48,104 nt of DNA from Pseudomonadaceae bacterium (GTDB lineage: Bacteria; Pseudomonadota; Gammaproteobacteria; Pseudomonadales; Pseudomonadaceae). A program made the translations under genes and the position numbers. The stretch spans positions 1-48,104 of the forward strand of contig JAIERF010000051.1 of assembly GCA_019747075.1 (NCBI GenBank). Direction: 5' to 3'. The notes under the pieces were generated by a model. The model ran no database searches, was not told the origin of the DNA, and saw only the letters and a list, made by a program, of their open reading frames with translations. Below, one piece after another: positions 1-7,708 of this stretch. The first letter of the stretch is position 1. Each line of letters opens with the position of its first letter.

Positions 1-70
1 TGAGAGCCTGGATTCTACCGGTGGCTGACTCTCTGCCTATCGTTTCAAACGTTGCACTTATTCTATGAAT

Positions 71-403
71 TCAGGTCCCTGAATTCGTATATTCGTGAGG
101 TTGTGATGCTAATGATTCGCCAAATATTGGGCTTTTAATATGATCTAGTTGATCTGCGGTTAAGTCGAATATATTTCCTTTAGCTTCTATCCAGAAGTGA
201 CGACCGCTGTTGGCTTTTTCTGCTTTTACAATAAAAACATCAATTCCAGGGTATTCTTCTTTAAAAATATAACCCAGCACCAATGATGCGATTTCGCAAC
301 TTTCTGTGGGGAATCTGCTTATAAGTGGAAGATCAAGAGTCTCTTTGTGATCTTCTAAATAGGATCTCGTCTTTACGGCAAGGTTGATCAGAGATTCTTT
401 CAT
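71..403 (-). CDS. Small cassette-borne protein, possible papain-like Cys/His/Asp fold
   Basis: A 110-residue protein read from the ATG at 403; an ATG six codons upstream (421) is also possible, but AGAG sits at ribosome-binding distance from the inner ATG. No family is firmly recognised. It has an ordered Cys (in FPTESCEIAS), His (in GRHFWIEAK) and Asp (in FDLTADQ), the order of a papain/transglutaminase-like catalytic triad. I recall similar uncharacterised bacterial proteins with this Cys-His-Asp layout, but cannot check it. It is AT-rich compared with the core genome and shares its orientation with the two genes to its right, as in an integron cassette array. Enzymatic activity is inference only. 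Confidence 0.6.
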   Translation of the reverse strand: MKESLINLAVKTRSYLEDHKETLDLPLISRFPTESCEIASLVLGYIFKEEYPGIDVFIVKAEKANSGRHFWIEAKGNIFDLTADQLDHIKSPIFGESLASQPHEYTNSGT

Positions 404-421
404 TGCTCTACAAATAACCAT

Positions 422-501
422 TAAGCTGGCAGGCAGACAAAAGCACAGCTTTTGGCTATCCAGTGAACGAAGTGAGCGACAGTTGAGCGTACTGTTCTAC
501 G
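422..501 (-). other. Inter-cassette spacer, possible degenerate attC
   Basis: This 80-bp spacer between two co-oriented small genes is where an attC site would be expected. It has GTAGAAC next to the stop of the 502-864 gene, a GCTCACTTCGTTC stretch like the centre of the clear attC at 904-981, and a perfect 7-bp hairpin (438-444 with 448-454). The outer arms pair poorly, so it is listed as a possible degenerate site only. Confidence 0.25.
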
Positions 502-864
502 CTACTGGTTTGGTTGTGCTTCTAATAATCTAGCAGCATGATCTGAAAACCAGCCTCCTACCATTTCTTGAACATAAGATCTTTCTTCTTCCAAAGATTT
601 GGCTTCATTGCTATTTCTTTGAGCGCTATAGAAGGCGATTACCAATTCATCGCTAGTGCACGCGATTTTTACTAAGGATAAGGCCATTTCATTGTTAGGG
701 CCTTTGTACTGGGGTTGCCCAAGGATTTGGCTGGCAACAGCAAATCCTTTGGTACAGGACACAGCCTCGGCAGTGCTTCTTTTAAGTTGAGATACTGCAC
801 TGGATTCAGCGTAAGAAAACTGAGGGACTAACGCTGCAAAAGCAAAAGCTAGTATTTTTTTCAT
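502..864 (-). CDS. Small secreted protein in the cassette array
   Basis: A 120-residue protein with a clear Sec signal peptide: MKK, a hydrophobic stretch, then SYA before the likely cleavage at about residue 19. The mature part of about 100 residues has two cysteines (in SCTKG and IACTS) that could form a disulphide in the periplasm, and an acidic helix-rich C-terminus. I recognise no family. The gene lies between spacer 422-501 and the attC at 904-981, in the same direction as its neighbours, so it looks like the coding part of one gene cassette. Secreted small proteins of unknown function are common in integron cassettes (established knowledge). Confidence 0.65.
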   Translation of the reverse strand: MKKILAFAFAALVPQFSYAESSAVSQLKRSTAEAVSCTKGFAVASQILGQPQYKGPNNEMALSLVKIACTSDELVIAFYSAQRNSNEAKSLEEERSYVQEMVGGWFSDHAARLLEAQPNQ

Positions 865-903
865 AATGGACTGTATACCTTGGAGTGTTCGTGTGTATTT
901 CTT

Positions 904-981
904 GCATAACGTTTGGTTAAGGGGCCGGCTTTAGCCGGTCCCGAGTGAGCGAAGCGAACGGCTTTGAACCATTTGTTAGGG
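904..981 (-). other. attC recombination site of an integron gene cassette
   Basis: Read on the minus strand, this 78-bp element begins CCCTAAC and ends GTTATGC, matching the simple-site pattern YYYAAC ... GTTRRRY. Just inside, AAATGGTTCAA and TTAACCAAAC are near-complementary arms. The centre holds a GGGACCGGC/GCCGGCCCC hairpin. The stop codon TAA of the 976-1224 gene lies inside the first core, which is usual for cassettes. Length, cores, imperfect symmetry and position between two small co-oriented genes all fit. Confidence 0.8.
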
Positions 982-1224
982 GAGCATTGCATAGATTGCT
1001 GCTCCTGCGACTGAAGTGGCGAGAGCTGTAACTGCAGCTTTGCAAAATAGTTTGACCCTGGCTTTTGAGCTATCTGAGCGTGATTTCGTTATATATGCGG
1101 CGGCTCCACCTAGAACCACTAGAACCAGTGAGAGCAAAAAAGAGGCTGCTAACCCAACCACTACTCCAATAGGAAATGCAGGGGAGCCTTGTGGGTGTGG
1201 GTTATTTGCCGTTGGAGTGTACAA
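976..1224 (-). CDS. Small membrane protein, cassette ORF without a good start
   Basis: An 82-codon frame with two likely membrane segments: about residues 18-46 (FPIGVVVG to AAAYIT) and about 60-80 (LFCKAAVTAL to IYAML), separated by a basic SKSRSDSSKARVK-like linker. The only start in frame is TTG at 1224, with no obvious ribosome-binding site. It overlaps the end of a 34-codon ORF (1202-1306) in another frame. Either translation is coupled, or the two were one three-helix protein broken by a single-base shift. The stop lies in the attC core at 976. No family recognised. Confidence 0.5.
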   Translation of the reverse strand: MYTPTANNPHPQGSPAFPIGVVVGLAASFLLSLVLVVLGGAAAYITKSRSDSSKARVKLFCKAAVTALATSVAGAAIYAMLP

Positions 1225-1306
1225 GAGTATACCAGCCCAAAGCCAATGGCATCAACGCCGTGATCAGGGCTGTAACTAATATTGGTGTTGTCTGGCGAAG
1301 ATCCAT
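1202..1306 (-). CDS. 34-residue membrane peptide, first cassette ORF
   Basis: It begins with ATG at 1306, with AGGGG five bases upstream; this ribosome-binding site lies in the GTTAGGGG sequence of the cassette junction. The peptide (MDLRQTTPILV to VHSNGK) is mostly one hydrophobic segment, about residues 8-29. It stops 23 bases inside the next frame. It may be a real small protein, a translation-coupling leader, or the N-terminus of the downstream membrane protein after a frameshift. It has a better start than the longer frame that follows. Confidence 0.45.
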   Translation of the reverse strand: MDLRQTTPILVTALITALMPLALGWYTLVHSNGK

Positions 1307-1314
1307 CTTGGCCC

Positions 1315-1386
1315 CTAACTATAAGTAGGCGACACAAGTGGCGTAATGTTTTCCGCCGTTTGTGTCTGATAACGTTCCTTGTCCAT
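1315..1386 (-). CDS. 23-codon leader ORF ending in the cassette junction (attI-like)
   Basis: The ATG at 1386 is preceded by a strong AAGGAG at ideal spacing. The peptide MDKERYQTQTA... ends at a TAG lying inside the GTTAGGG core (1313-1319). A short well-initiated ORF just before the first cassette recalls ORF-11 in the attI1 site of class 1 integrons, which boosts translation of the first cassette (established knowledge). An imperfect inverted repeat (1331-1343 with 1354-1366, 11 of 13 matching) lies inside it. The region could instead be a diverged attC. No integrase gene is adjacent. Confidence 0.4.
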   Translation of the reverse strand: MDKERYQTQTAENITPLVSPTYS

Positions 1387-1410
1387 GCGTAACTCCTTGA
1401 TCGGCTTGAG

Positions 1411-1431
1411 TGTCGCGCCAGAAACGCGACA
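1411..1431. repeat. 7-bp perfect inverted repeat upstream of the leader ORF
   Basis: TGTCGCG (1411-1417) and CGCGACA (1425-1431) are exact inverted copies separated by 7 bases, about 25 bp upstream of the leader ORF start at 1386. It could be an operator or an RNA hairpin controlling cassette expression. No regulator is assigned. Confidence 0.35.
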
Positions 1432-1507
1432 TGAGGCGAGGGGGAAAAGCGACATGACAACTGTCCACATTACTGACGAGGCCACAGCATGTCCATGGTC
1501 CGCTTTT

Positions 1508-3170
1508 GGCCCAGAGTGTGTAAAAACGCCCCGGTAGACCCTTGCTATGATTTCTAAGAATCTCACCGCAAGGGACGCCCATGAAACGGTTTATCCAGGG
1601 TGAACACCGAGGTCAAAGCACCTTACTTCCCGAAAGCCTCGACGACTACGTCAGCGATACCAATCCGGTTCGGGTGGTTGACGTTTTCGTCGATGAACTC
1701 GACTTGGCCACGCTAGGTTTTGATGGCGTCATTCCAGCCGAAACCGGCAGACCTGCCTACCACCCGGCGATCCTGCTGAAAATCTACATCTACGGTTACC
1801 TAAACCGCATTCAATCGAGCCGACGTCTTGAGCGAGAAGCCCAGCGCAACGTCGAACTCATGTGGCTAACCGGGCGTTTGATGCCCGATTTCAAGACCAT
1901 CGCCAACTTCCGAAAAGACAACAGCAAGGCCATTCGCGGCGTCTGCCGCCAGTTCGTTTTGCTCTGCCAGCAGTTGGGGTTGTTTGGCGAAAACTTAGTT
2001 GCCATCGACGGCAGCAAATTCAAGGCAGTGAACAACCGTGACCGCAATTTCACCAGCGCCAAACTGAAGCGGCGCATGGAAGAAATCGAGGCGAGCATCA
2101 GCCGTTATTTGGCTGCGCTCGATGCGGCTGATCGACAGATTCCTAGCGCTTCCGCGCCAGACACTGCCAGCCTTGAAGATAAAATTGCCAAGCTCAAAGC
2201 GCAGATGAAAGAGCTTCAGGGGATCGAAACTCAGCTCAACGATTCCCCTGATAAACAGGTTTCGCTGACCGACCCGGATGCCCGTTCGATGATGACGCGC
2301 GGCAGCGGTATCGTCGGCTACAACGTGCAGACGGCTGTCGATACGCAGCACCATTTAATAGTCGCTCATGAAGTCACCAACAACGGTTCCGACCGTGACC
2401 AACTCAGTTCAATGGCGAAGCAGGCTCGTGAAGCCATCGGCGCAGAAACGCTGTCCGTGGTGGCTGACCGAGGCTACTTCAAGGGTGAAGAGATCCTTGC
2501 CTGTCACGACGCAAACATCACGGCCTACGTGCCTAAGCCAATGACTTCAAGCGCCAAGGCTGATGGCCGATTCAACAAAGATGCCTTCGTGTATGACCCG
2601 ACGAAAAACGAATACACCTGCCCGGCGGGAGAGGCACTGATCTGGCGATTCTCCAGCGTTGAGAAAGGCATGAATATGCACTGTTACTGGAGTTCAAAGT
2701 GCCAGAGTTGCACGCTGAAAACCCAGTGCACGCCAAGCACAAATCGTCGAGTAAGGCGCTGGGAACATGAAGCGGTGCTGGAGGAAATGCAACGCCGGCT
2801 GAACCAAGCACCGGAGATGATGCGGGTTCGAAAACGGACTGTTGAGCATCCCTTCGGGACGCTCAAACAATGGATGGGGGCAACGCACTTCCTGACTCGA
2901 AAACTGAACGGGGTGAGCGCGGAGATGAGCTTGAATGTGCTCGCCTACAACTTGAAGCGGGTGATGAAAATCATCGGCACCGAAGGCTTGTTGAAGGCGA
3001 TGGCGGCGTAAAAGCCCAGCTTTTACTGCCCCAAGAGGTGCCAAAGCGCTTCATACGCGCGCTGAAGCGTTACCGGCGCTGATCGTGGTAAATAATCGGG
3101 AAATCGCCACGCCCAGAAGCAATGGACTGAAGCACGCACGATTAGAAAGTGTTTTTACACACTCTGGGCC
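1508..3170 (+). mobile_element. IS1182-family insertion sequence, apparently complete
   Basis: The 1,663-bp element is bounded by exact 20-bp inverted repeats: GGCCCAGAGTGTGTAAAAAC at 1508-1527 and its reverse complement at 3151-3170. One long transposase gene lies between them. I see no direct target repeat: the left flank ends CCGCTTTT and the right flank begins GAGAGCTG. Some IS1182 relatives insert at palindromes without a simple duplication, or the flanks may have rearranged. The element lies between the cassette array and the unknown operon to the right. Confidence 0.85.
1581..3011 (+). CDS. IS1182-family DDE transposase
   Basis: A 476-residue transposase, full length for the family and without frameshifts. 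The N-terminal part (about 1-125) has the typical DNA-binding sequence through YIYGYLNRIQSSRRLE and WLTGRLMPDFKTIANFR. The DDE acidic residues are visible as VAIDGSKF (first Asp, about 143), VVADRGYF (second Asp, about 295) and RTVEHPFGTLK (Glu, about 430). A Cys cluster (CQSCTLKTQC) lies before the Glu. A lysine-rich coiled stretch occupies about 165-225. AAGGGA precedes the ATG. The gene and both ends look intact, so the element may still be active. Confidence 0.92.
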   Translation: MKRFIQGEHRGQSTLLPESLDDYVSDTNPVRVVDVFVDELDLATLGFDGVIPAETGRPAYHPAILLKIYIYGYLNRIQSSRRLEREAQRNVELMWLTGRLMPDFKTIANFRKDNSKAIRGVCRQFVLLCQQLGLFGENLVAIDGSKFKAVNNRDRNFTSAKLKRRMEEIEASISRYLAALDAADRQIPSASAPDTASLEDKIAKLKAQMKELQGIETQLNDSPDKQVSLTDPDARSMMTRGSGIVGYNVQTAVDTQHHLIVAHEVTNNGSDRDQLSSMAKQAREAIGAETLSVVADRGYFKGEEILACHDANITAYVPKPMTSSAKADGRFNKDAFVYDPTKNEYTCPAGEALIWRFSSVEKGMNMHCYWSSKCQSCTLKTQCTPSTNRRVRRWEHEAVLEEMQRRLNQAPEMMRVRKRTVEHPFGTLKQWMGATHFLTRKLNGVSAEMSLNVLAYNLKRVMKIIGTEGLLKAMAA

Positions 3171-3339
3171 GAGAGCTGCCGCAAGTTGACGGAAGCTTTC
3201 GGTCGATTCTGTTGAACAACTCCCTCGACTATTTCCTTCGCCGAAAGTACGCGGCTGACCCCCAGTTCGGTAGCACCATGACCTTTTCCAGCCTGCTTCG
3301 AAACCGTAGGTTAAGGCTTAGCTGCAGAGCAGGTTGCAA
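3171..3339. other. Gap between IS and unknown operon, no gene seen
   Basis: This is the sequence to the right of the IS. In principle it could hold a fragment of whatever the IS interrupted, such as an integron integrase, but I find no frame here resembling one, nor a clear terminator for the operon that ends at 3340. Confidence 0.4.
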
Positions 3340-3738
3340 TCAGATGATGCGCGCCACATTCTCGATACTGGTGCGCTTCCGCTGGCCTGGTCCAAGTAGC
3401 AGATAGGCTGTATTCAGCGTGCTGAACAGAAAGTCATCAGCGAAATGATGCAGCGGAGACGTTCGCACGAAGTCGCCCACATCCCACCGCCTCTCGCTGT
3501 CGTAGATGACCGTATCTGCGTAGATGATTGCCGGTTGACGCTGAGATGCCGCCAGGCTCTGGAGTATTTCCGTGGGCGCGTCCAGGTCTAGCCAGAGCCA
3601 GTTGCGAACCAGGCAGAATGATCCGTGAGTAAAGTGCTTCCTGGCATAGCTGAGAGCTTCTTGATCCGACATCGAGCTGCCGGACATGGGCAAGCCGCTT
3701 CCTGGGGCAAGCCCAACCAAGGCGCCGAGGTCAGTCAT
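3340..3738 (-). CDS. Unknown protein, third gene of accessory operon
   Basis: A 132-residue soluble protein. Distinctive stretches are FCLVRNWLWLDL, PAIIYADTVIYDSERRW, VGDFVRTSPLHHF and NTAYLLLGPGQRK. From memory these resemble a family of uncharacterised Pseudomonas accessory proteins (perhaps DUF6957); I cannot verify this. The ATG lies one base after the stop of the preceding gene, so translation is probably coupled and this start is preferred over the internal Met at 23. It is last in a three-gene minus-strand set next to a tRNA. No catalytic motif, signal peptide or membrane segment is visible. Function unknown. Confidence 0.65.
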   Translation of the reverse strand: MTDLGALVGLAPGSGLPMSGSSMSDQEALSYARKHFTHGSFCLVRNWLWLDLDAPTEILQSLAASQRQPAIIYADTVIYDSERRWDVGDFVRTSPLHHFADDFLFSTLNTAYLLLGPGQRKRTSIENVARII

Positions 3739-3739
3739 C

Positions 3740-4144
3740 TCATGAGCCCCAGCTGTAGGTGTAAGGGAAGTTGGGATCCAGACGCGCGAGTTGTAGCGCG
3801 CTTGTCAGGGCTTCTGCATCGGCTAAGCCTGCACGGCCTGAACCTTTTCCGATAGTCGTGACCAGATGCTCCATGATCAGCTCCAGTCTCTCGGTGGCAG
3901 TCCTGAAACTAAACCGCTCCATGTTGGCAATGATGTTGCACAGCAGATCAATTGCCTGCGGCAATTGTTTAACCGAGACGGTGCCGAAGCTGCCCCCAAA
4001 AGCTGTCGTGAATTCCCGCTCCATCGTTACGACCCGCGTAATTTGCCCGTTGGGGTCGCCGTGCATGCTCTGCCAGAGCGTTATTGCGTTCAGGACTTGT
4101 TGGGGCGTGGGAGTTAAAAACTCTTTTGGACGTTTGGTAGTCAT
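3740..4144 (-). CDS. Unknown protein, second gene of accessory operon
   Basis: A 134-residue, mainly helical soluble protein with no motif I recognise. It begins with a basic MTTKRPKEFL segment, followed by predicted helices around FSFRTATERLELIMEHLV. It starts 15 bases after the upstream gene and ends one base before the ATG of the downstream gene, so the three are almost certainly one transcript. Products of such tightly packed small genes often interact (general inference). No signal peptide or transmembrane segment. Function unknown. Confidence 0.6.
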   Translation of the reverse strand: MTTKRPKEFLTPTPQQVLNAITLWQSMHGDPNGQITRVVTMEREFTTAFGGSFGTVSVKQLPQAIDLLCNIIANMERFSFRTATERLELIMEHLVTTIGKGSGRAGLADAEALTSALQLARLDPNFPYTYSWGS

Positions 4145-4159
4145 GATGGCTGCCCTGAG

Positions 4160-4666
4160 TTAGAGCGCCGGTTGGCGGTTTTTTTGAAGTGAGGAAAGCA
4201 TCTTCCTGAGAGTATTGGCCATCTGATCTTGTTTCTTGATCCGCCGTAGTGCTCTTTGCATATCAGCATTTTTCTCCAGCATCTGTGCGGTGTCTTGATC
4301 GGCCCTGCTCCATGCAGAGCGATACTTGTTCAGGCACTCTATGGCTGCGGGCCTGCTGTCCGGGCAAAGTTGATCCATGATGTGATCAATGAAGTTTGGA
4401 GTCAGTCGTAGCGGCAAATAGTAGAGCGAGCCCCCAGCTTCCTGTGCTTCCTCAATAAGGAGGTCGCTTCCAAATTCTGTGATGGCAATCTCTGCCAGGT
4501 ACGTTTGTGCGCCTAACGACTGAAGCAGTGATTTCAGTTCCACGCGGAGTTGCAGCGATTCCATGTTCATTTTGAGCTGAAGCTTGCCGCCTGCGGGTGT
4601 GGTTTGTGTCGTTGTGATCACGGGCTTCTCCAGTAATTTGAAAATCTGATTTGTGTTTATTGACAA
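4160..4666 (-). CDS. Unknown protein, first gene of accessory operon
   Basis: A 168-residue soluble protein. The N-terminal half carries MNMESLQLRVELKSLLQSLGAQTYLAEIAI, and the C-terminal third (about 120-165) is a highly charged helix likely to be a coiled coil (AQMLEKNADMQRALRRIKKQDQMANTL region). No family recognised. It is the promoter-proximal gene of the minus-strand set and is divergent from the regulator at 4764, with a 97-bp shared intergenic region. The regulator probably controls it (inference from layout). The coiled coil suggests oligomerisation or a partner protein. Confidence 0.6.
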   Translation of the reverse strand: MSINTNQIFKLLEKPVITTTQTTPAGGKLQLKMNMESLQLRVELKSLLQSLGAQTYLAEIAITEFGSDLLIEEAQEAGGSLYYLPLRLTPNFIDHIMDQLCPDSRPAAIECLNKYRSAWSRADQDTAQMLEKNADMQRALRRIKKQDQMANTLRKMLSSLQKNRQPAL

Positions 4667-4763
4667 TGGTGCGTTGGTGCTGGTTGCGAAACAAGGTAAT
4701 GCTATGCCATCACGATGTGTCGCGTCAAAGGTGGCTTGATACTTCCTTTTCTGAGCGCGATAG
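4667..4763. promoter_or_regulatory. Divergent intergenic region between operon and XRE regulator
   Basis: This 97-bp gap must hold the promoters of both the minus-strand operon and the plus-strand regulator. I see no strong palindrome or consensus sigma-70 pair, so no operator is placed. The role follows from gene layout only. Confidence 0.4.
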
Positions 4764-5231
4764 ATGAGCTACGAAAAGGTGTTGGGCGAGGTAGTCAGAG
4801 ACGTGAGGCTTCGGGCTGGCCTCACGCATGAAGCTTGTGCTGATGTCGTCAACGCTACCCACTTACGTCAGATCGAGAAGGGACTGGCCGCAGTCAGAAT
4901 CGACACGCTGGTAGCGCTATGTGGAGTGCTGGGCGTTTCACCAAGCCAACTGCTTTTGGTTGCTGAGGCGCGTTCGGCTGGTCAGGAGGTTGAAGAGCAC
5001 CTTGACGCGAACAACAAGCAAATTCTGAGGCTTCTGGAGGTTGGGCGTTTCGAGCCTGTCACCTCAAAAGATGCAGCGAGAGGAATTCGTGGCCAGAAGG
5101 CTGATGCAACGCGCGATGAGACTCGTCGATTGCAGGCCGAAGGCCTATCTAAAGCTGATATCGCCCGTCAGTTAGGCGTGACGGTGAGGACAGTCGAGCG
5201 TTATTGGGTCAAACCTGTCACTCAGGAGTGA
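4764..5231 (+). CDS. XRE-type regulator with a second C-terminal helix-turn-helix
   Basis: A 155-residue DNA-binding protein. Residues of about 7-62 form a Cro/C1-type HTH (RLRAGLTHEACADVV, HLRQIEKGLAAVRIDTLVALCGVLGV). After an acidic linker, about 117-150 form a second HTH of the resolvase/homeodomain-like kind (LQAEGLSKADIARQLGVTVRTVERYW). Two HTH domains in one small protein could bind two half-sites. It is divergent from the 4160-4666 operon and is its likely local regulator, like repressors on mobile elements. It lacks the Ser-Lys autocleavage domain of CI-type repressors, so direct SOS control is unlikely. Confidence 0.75.
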   Translation: MSYEKVLGEVVRDVRLRAGLTHEACADVVNATHLRQIEKGLAAVRIDTLVALCGVLGVSPSQLLLVAEARSAGQEVEEHLDANNKQILRLLEVGRFEPVTSKDAARGIRGQKADATRDETRRLQAEGLSKADIARQLGVTVRTVERYWVKPVTQE

Positions 5232-5497
5232 CTAGGCGCCATCTACATTGGGTTTCACGTCTTATGCGACATAGTCCGTGTGCAGCACCGGGAGCGTGCG
5301 ACAGCCCAAGTGAATCGCAGATGTGGCGCGGCAATACTCACTGCGTGTCGCGTTTCCGGCAATACGCAGGCCCTTTCTCCGGCCTGAACGCCTAATCCCG
5401 TACCCGTTTGGGAGGTAGCACAAGCCCATTGGAGTGCTGCCTGGGTGTCAATCTGCGAGCTAAAGCGCTCGTTGCGTTCAGTAGCAGCAATAATGAA
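5232..5497. other. Non-coding gap between regulator and tRNA-proximal repeats
   Basis: No convincing gene here; the short frames have no good starts or recognisable sequence. It may be the eroded end of an integrated element, since the tRNA 3' side is a usual integration point, but no integrase fragment is identifiable by eye. Confidence 0.4.
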
Positions 5498-5521
5498 ACG
5501 GTACGCAAAACGGTACGCAAA
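5498..5521. repeat. Perfect 12-bp tandem repeat next to tRNA, possible integrase arm sites
   Basis: ACGGTACGCAAA occurs twice in exact tandem (5498-5509 and 5510-5521), 65 bp from the tRNA 3' end. Paired short direct repeats near a tRNA are typical arm-type binding sites of island integrases. The spacing equals that of the TTGGGGGTA pair before the integrase at the right end of the window. Confidence 0.6.
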
Positions 5522-5540
5522 TTTTTTATCGAGCCCATAA

Positions 5541-5578
5541 ACGACAAAAGGCCAGCGCGATGGCTGACCTAAGTCGTT
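5541..5578 (-). terminator. Terminator downstream of tRNA-Ile2
   Basis: On the minus strand, GGTCAGC (5563-5569) pairs with GCTGGCC (5550-5556) around a 6-base loop, then TTTTG follows. An outer ACGAC/GTCGT pair (5541-5545 with 5574-5578) extends the structure. It lies just after the tRNA 3' end, where its terminator should be. Confidence 0.6.
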
Positions 5579-5586
5579 GTTTCATA

Positions 5587-5663
5587 TGGTGGGCCTGCAC
5601 GGACTTGAACCGTGGACCAAAGGATTATGAGTCCTCTGCTCTAACCAACTGAGCTACAGGCCC
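5587..5663 (-). tRNA. tRNA-Ile2 (anticodon CAU, lysidine-dependent)
   Basis: A 77-nt tRNA with encoded CCA. Acceptor GGGCCTG (5663-5657) pairs with CAGGCCC (5597-5591), the discriminator base is A and the T-arm is GGTTCAAGTCC. The anticodon loop is CTCATAA. CAT anticodons occur in Met and minor Ile tRNAs. C4-G69 and C5-G68 in the acceptor, elements used by TilS in E. coli, favour Ile2, which reads AUA after C34 becomes lysidine; automatic tools may label it Met. The tRNA is intact, and accessory DNA begins at its 3' end, so it is probably an integration site. Confidence 0.9.
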
Positions 5664-5677
5664 CAGAAAGCGGGGCG

Positions 5678-5707
5678 ATTATAACGAGGCCCTGGCGCTT
5701 GCGCCAA
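5678..5707 (-). promoter_or_regulatory. Sigma-70 promoter of tRNA-Ile2
   Basis: On the minus strand, TTGGCG (5707-5702) and TATAAT (5683-5678) are separated by 18 bases. The perfect -10 box ends about 15 bases before the mature tRNA 5' end, as expected for a tRNA promoter. Confidence 0.7.
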
Positions 5708-5766
5708 CGCTACGCGGTGCGCAGGGGAATTATCTGGTGGTTGCGGGTGTTTCCAGTGGCGTAATG

Positions 5767-5796
5767 CAAAACCCCCAGCCGGGGCTGGGGGTTTTG
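5767..5796 (-). terminator. Rho-independent terminator of rpoD
   Basis: A perfect 10-bp stem, ACCCCCAGCC (5771-5780) with GGCTGGGGGT (5783-5792), flanked by A and T runs on both sides, so it can work in both directions. It begins 8 bp after the rpoD stop and ends the rpsU-dnaG-rpoD transcript. Confidence 0.9.
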
Positions 5797-5799
5797 GTG

Positions 5800-7641
<1,842 letters not shown>

Positions 7642-7708
7642 AACACCCTATCCATTGAAGGTCTTGGCGGGCAAAAAACAAGCCGCGGATTATACCCGAG
7701 AAAGCCCC

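Noticed and set aside
422..501. A second attC site between the first two cassette genes
   Set aside because: Central sequence is suggestive, but the arms and end cores pair poorly; kept only as a low-confidence spacer.
1447..1507. Possible start of an integron integrase on the plus strand (ATG at 1453) cut by the IS
   Set aside because: The few codons before the IS and the sequence after it do not resemble IntI.
5408..5580. A Lys/Arg-rich frame through the 12-bp repeats as an integrase C-terminus
   Set aside because: No catalytic box is present; the repetitive residues come from the tandem repeat.
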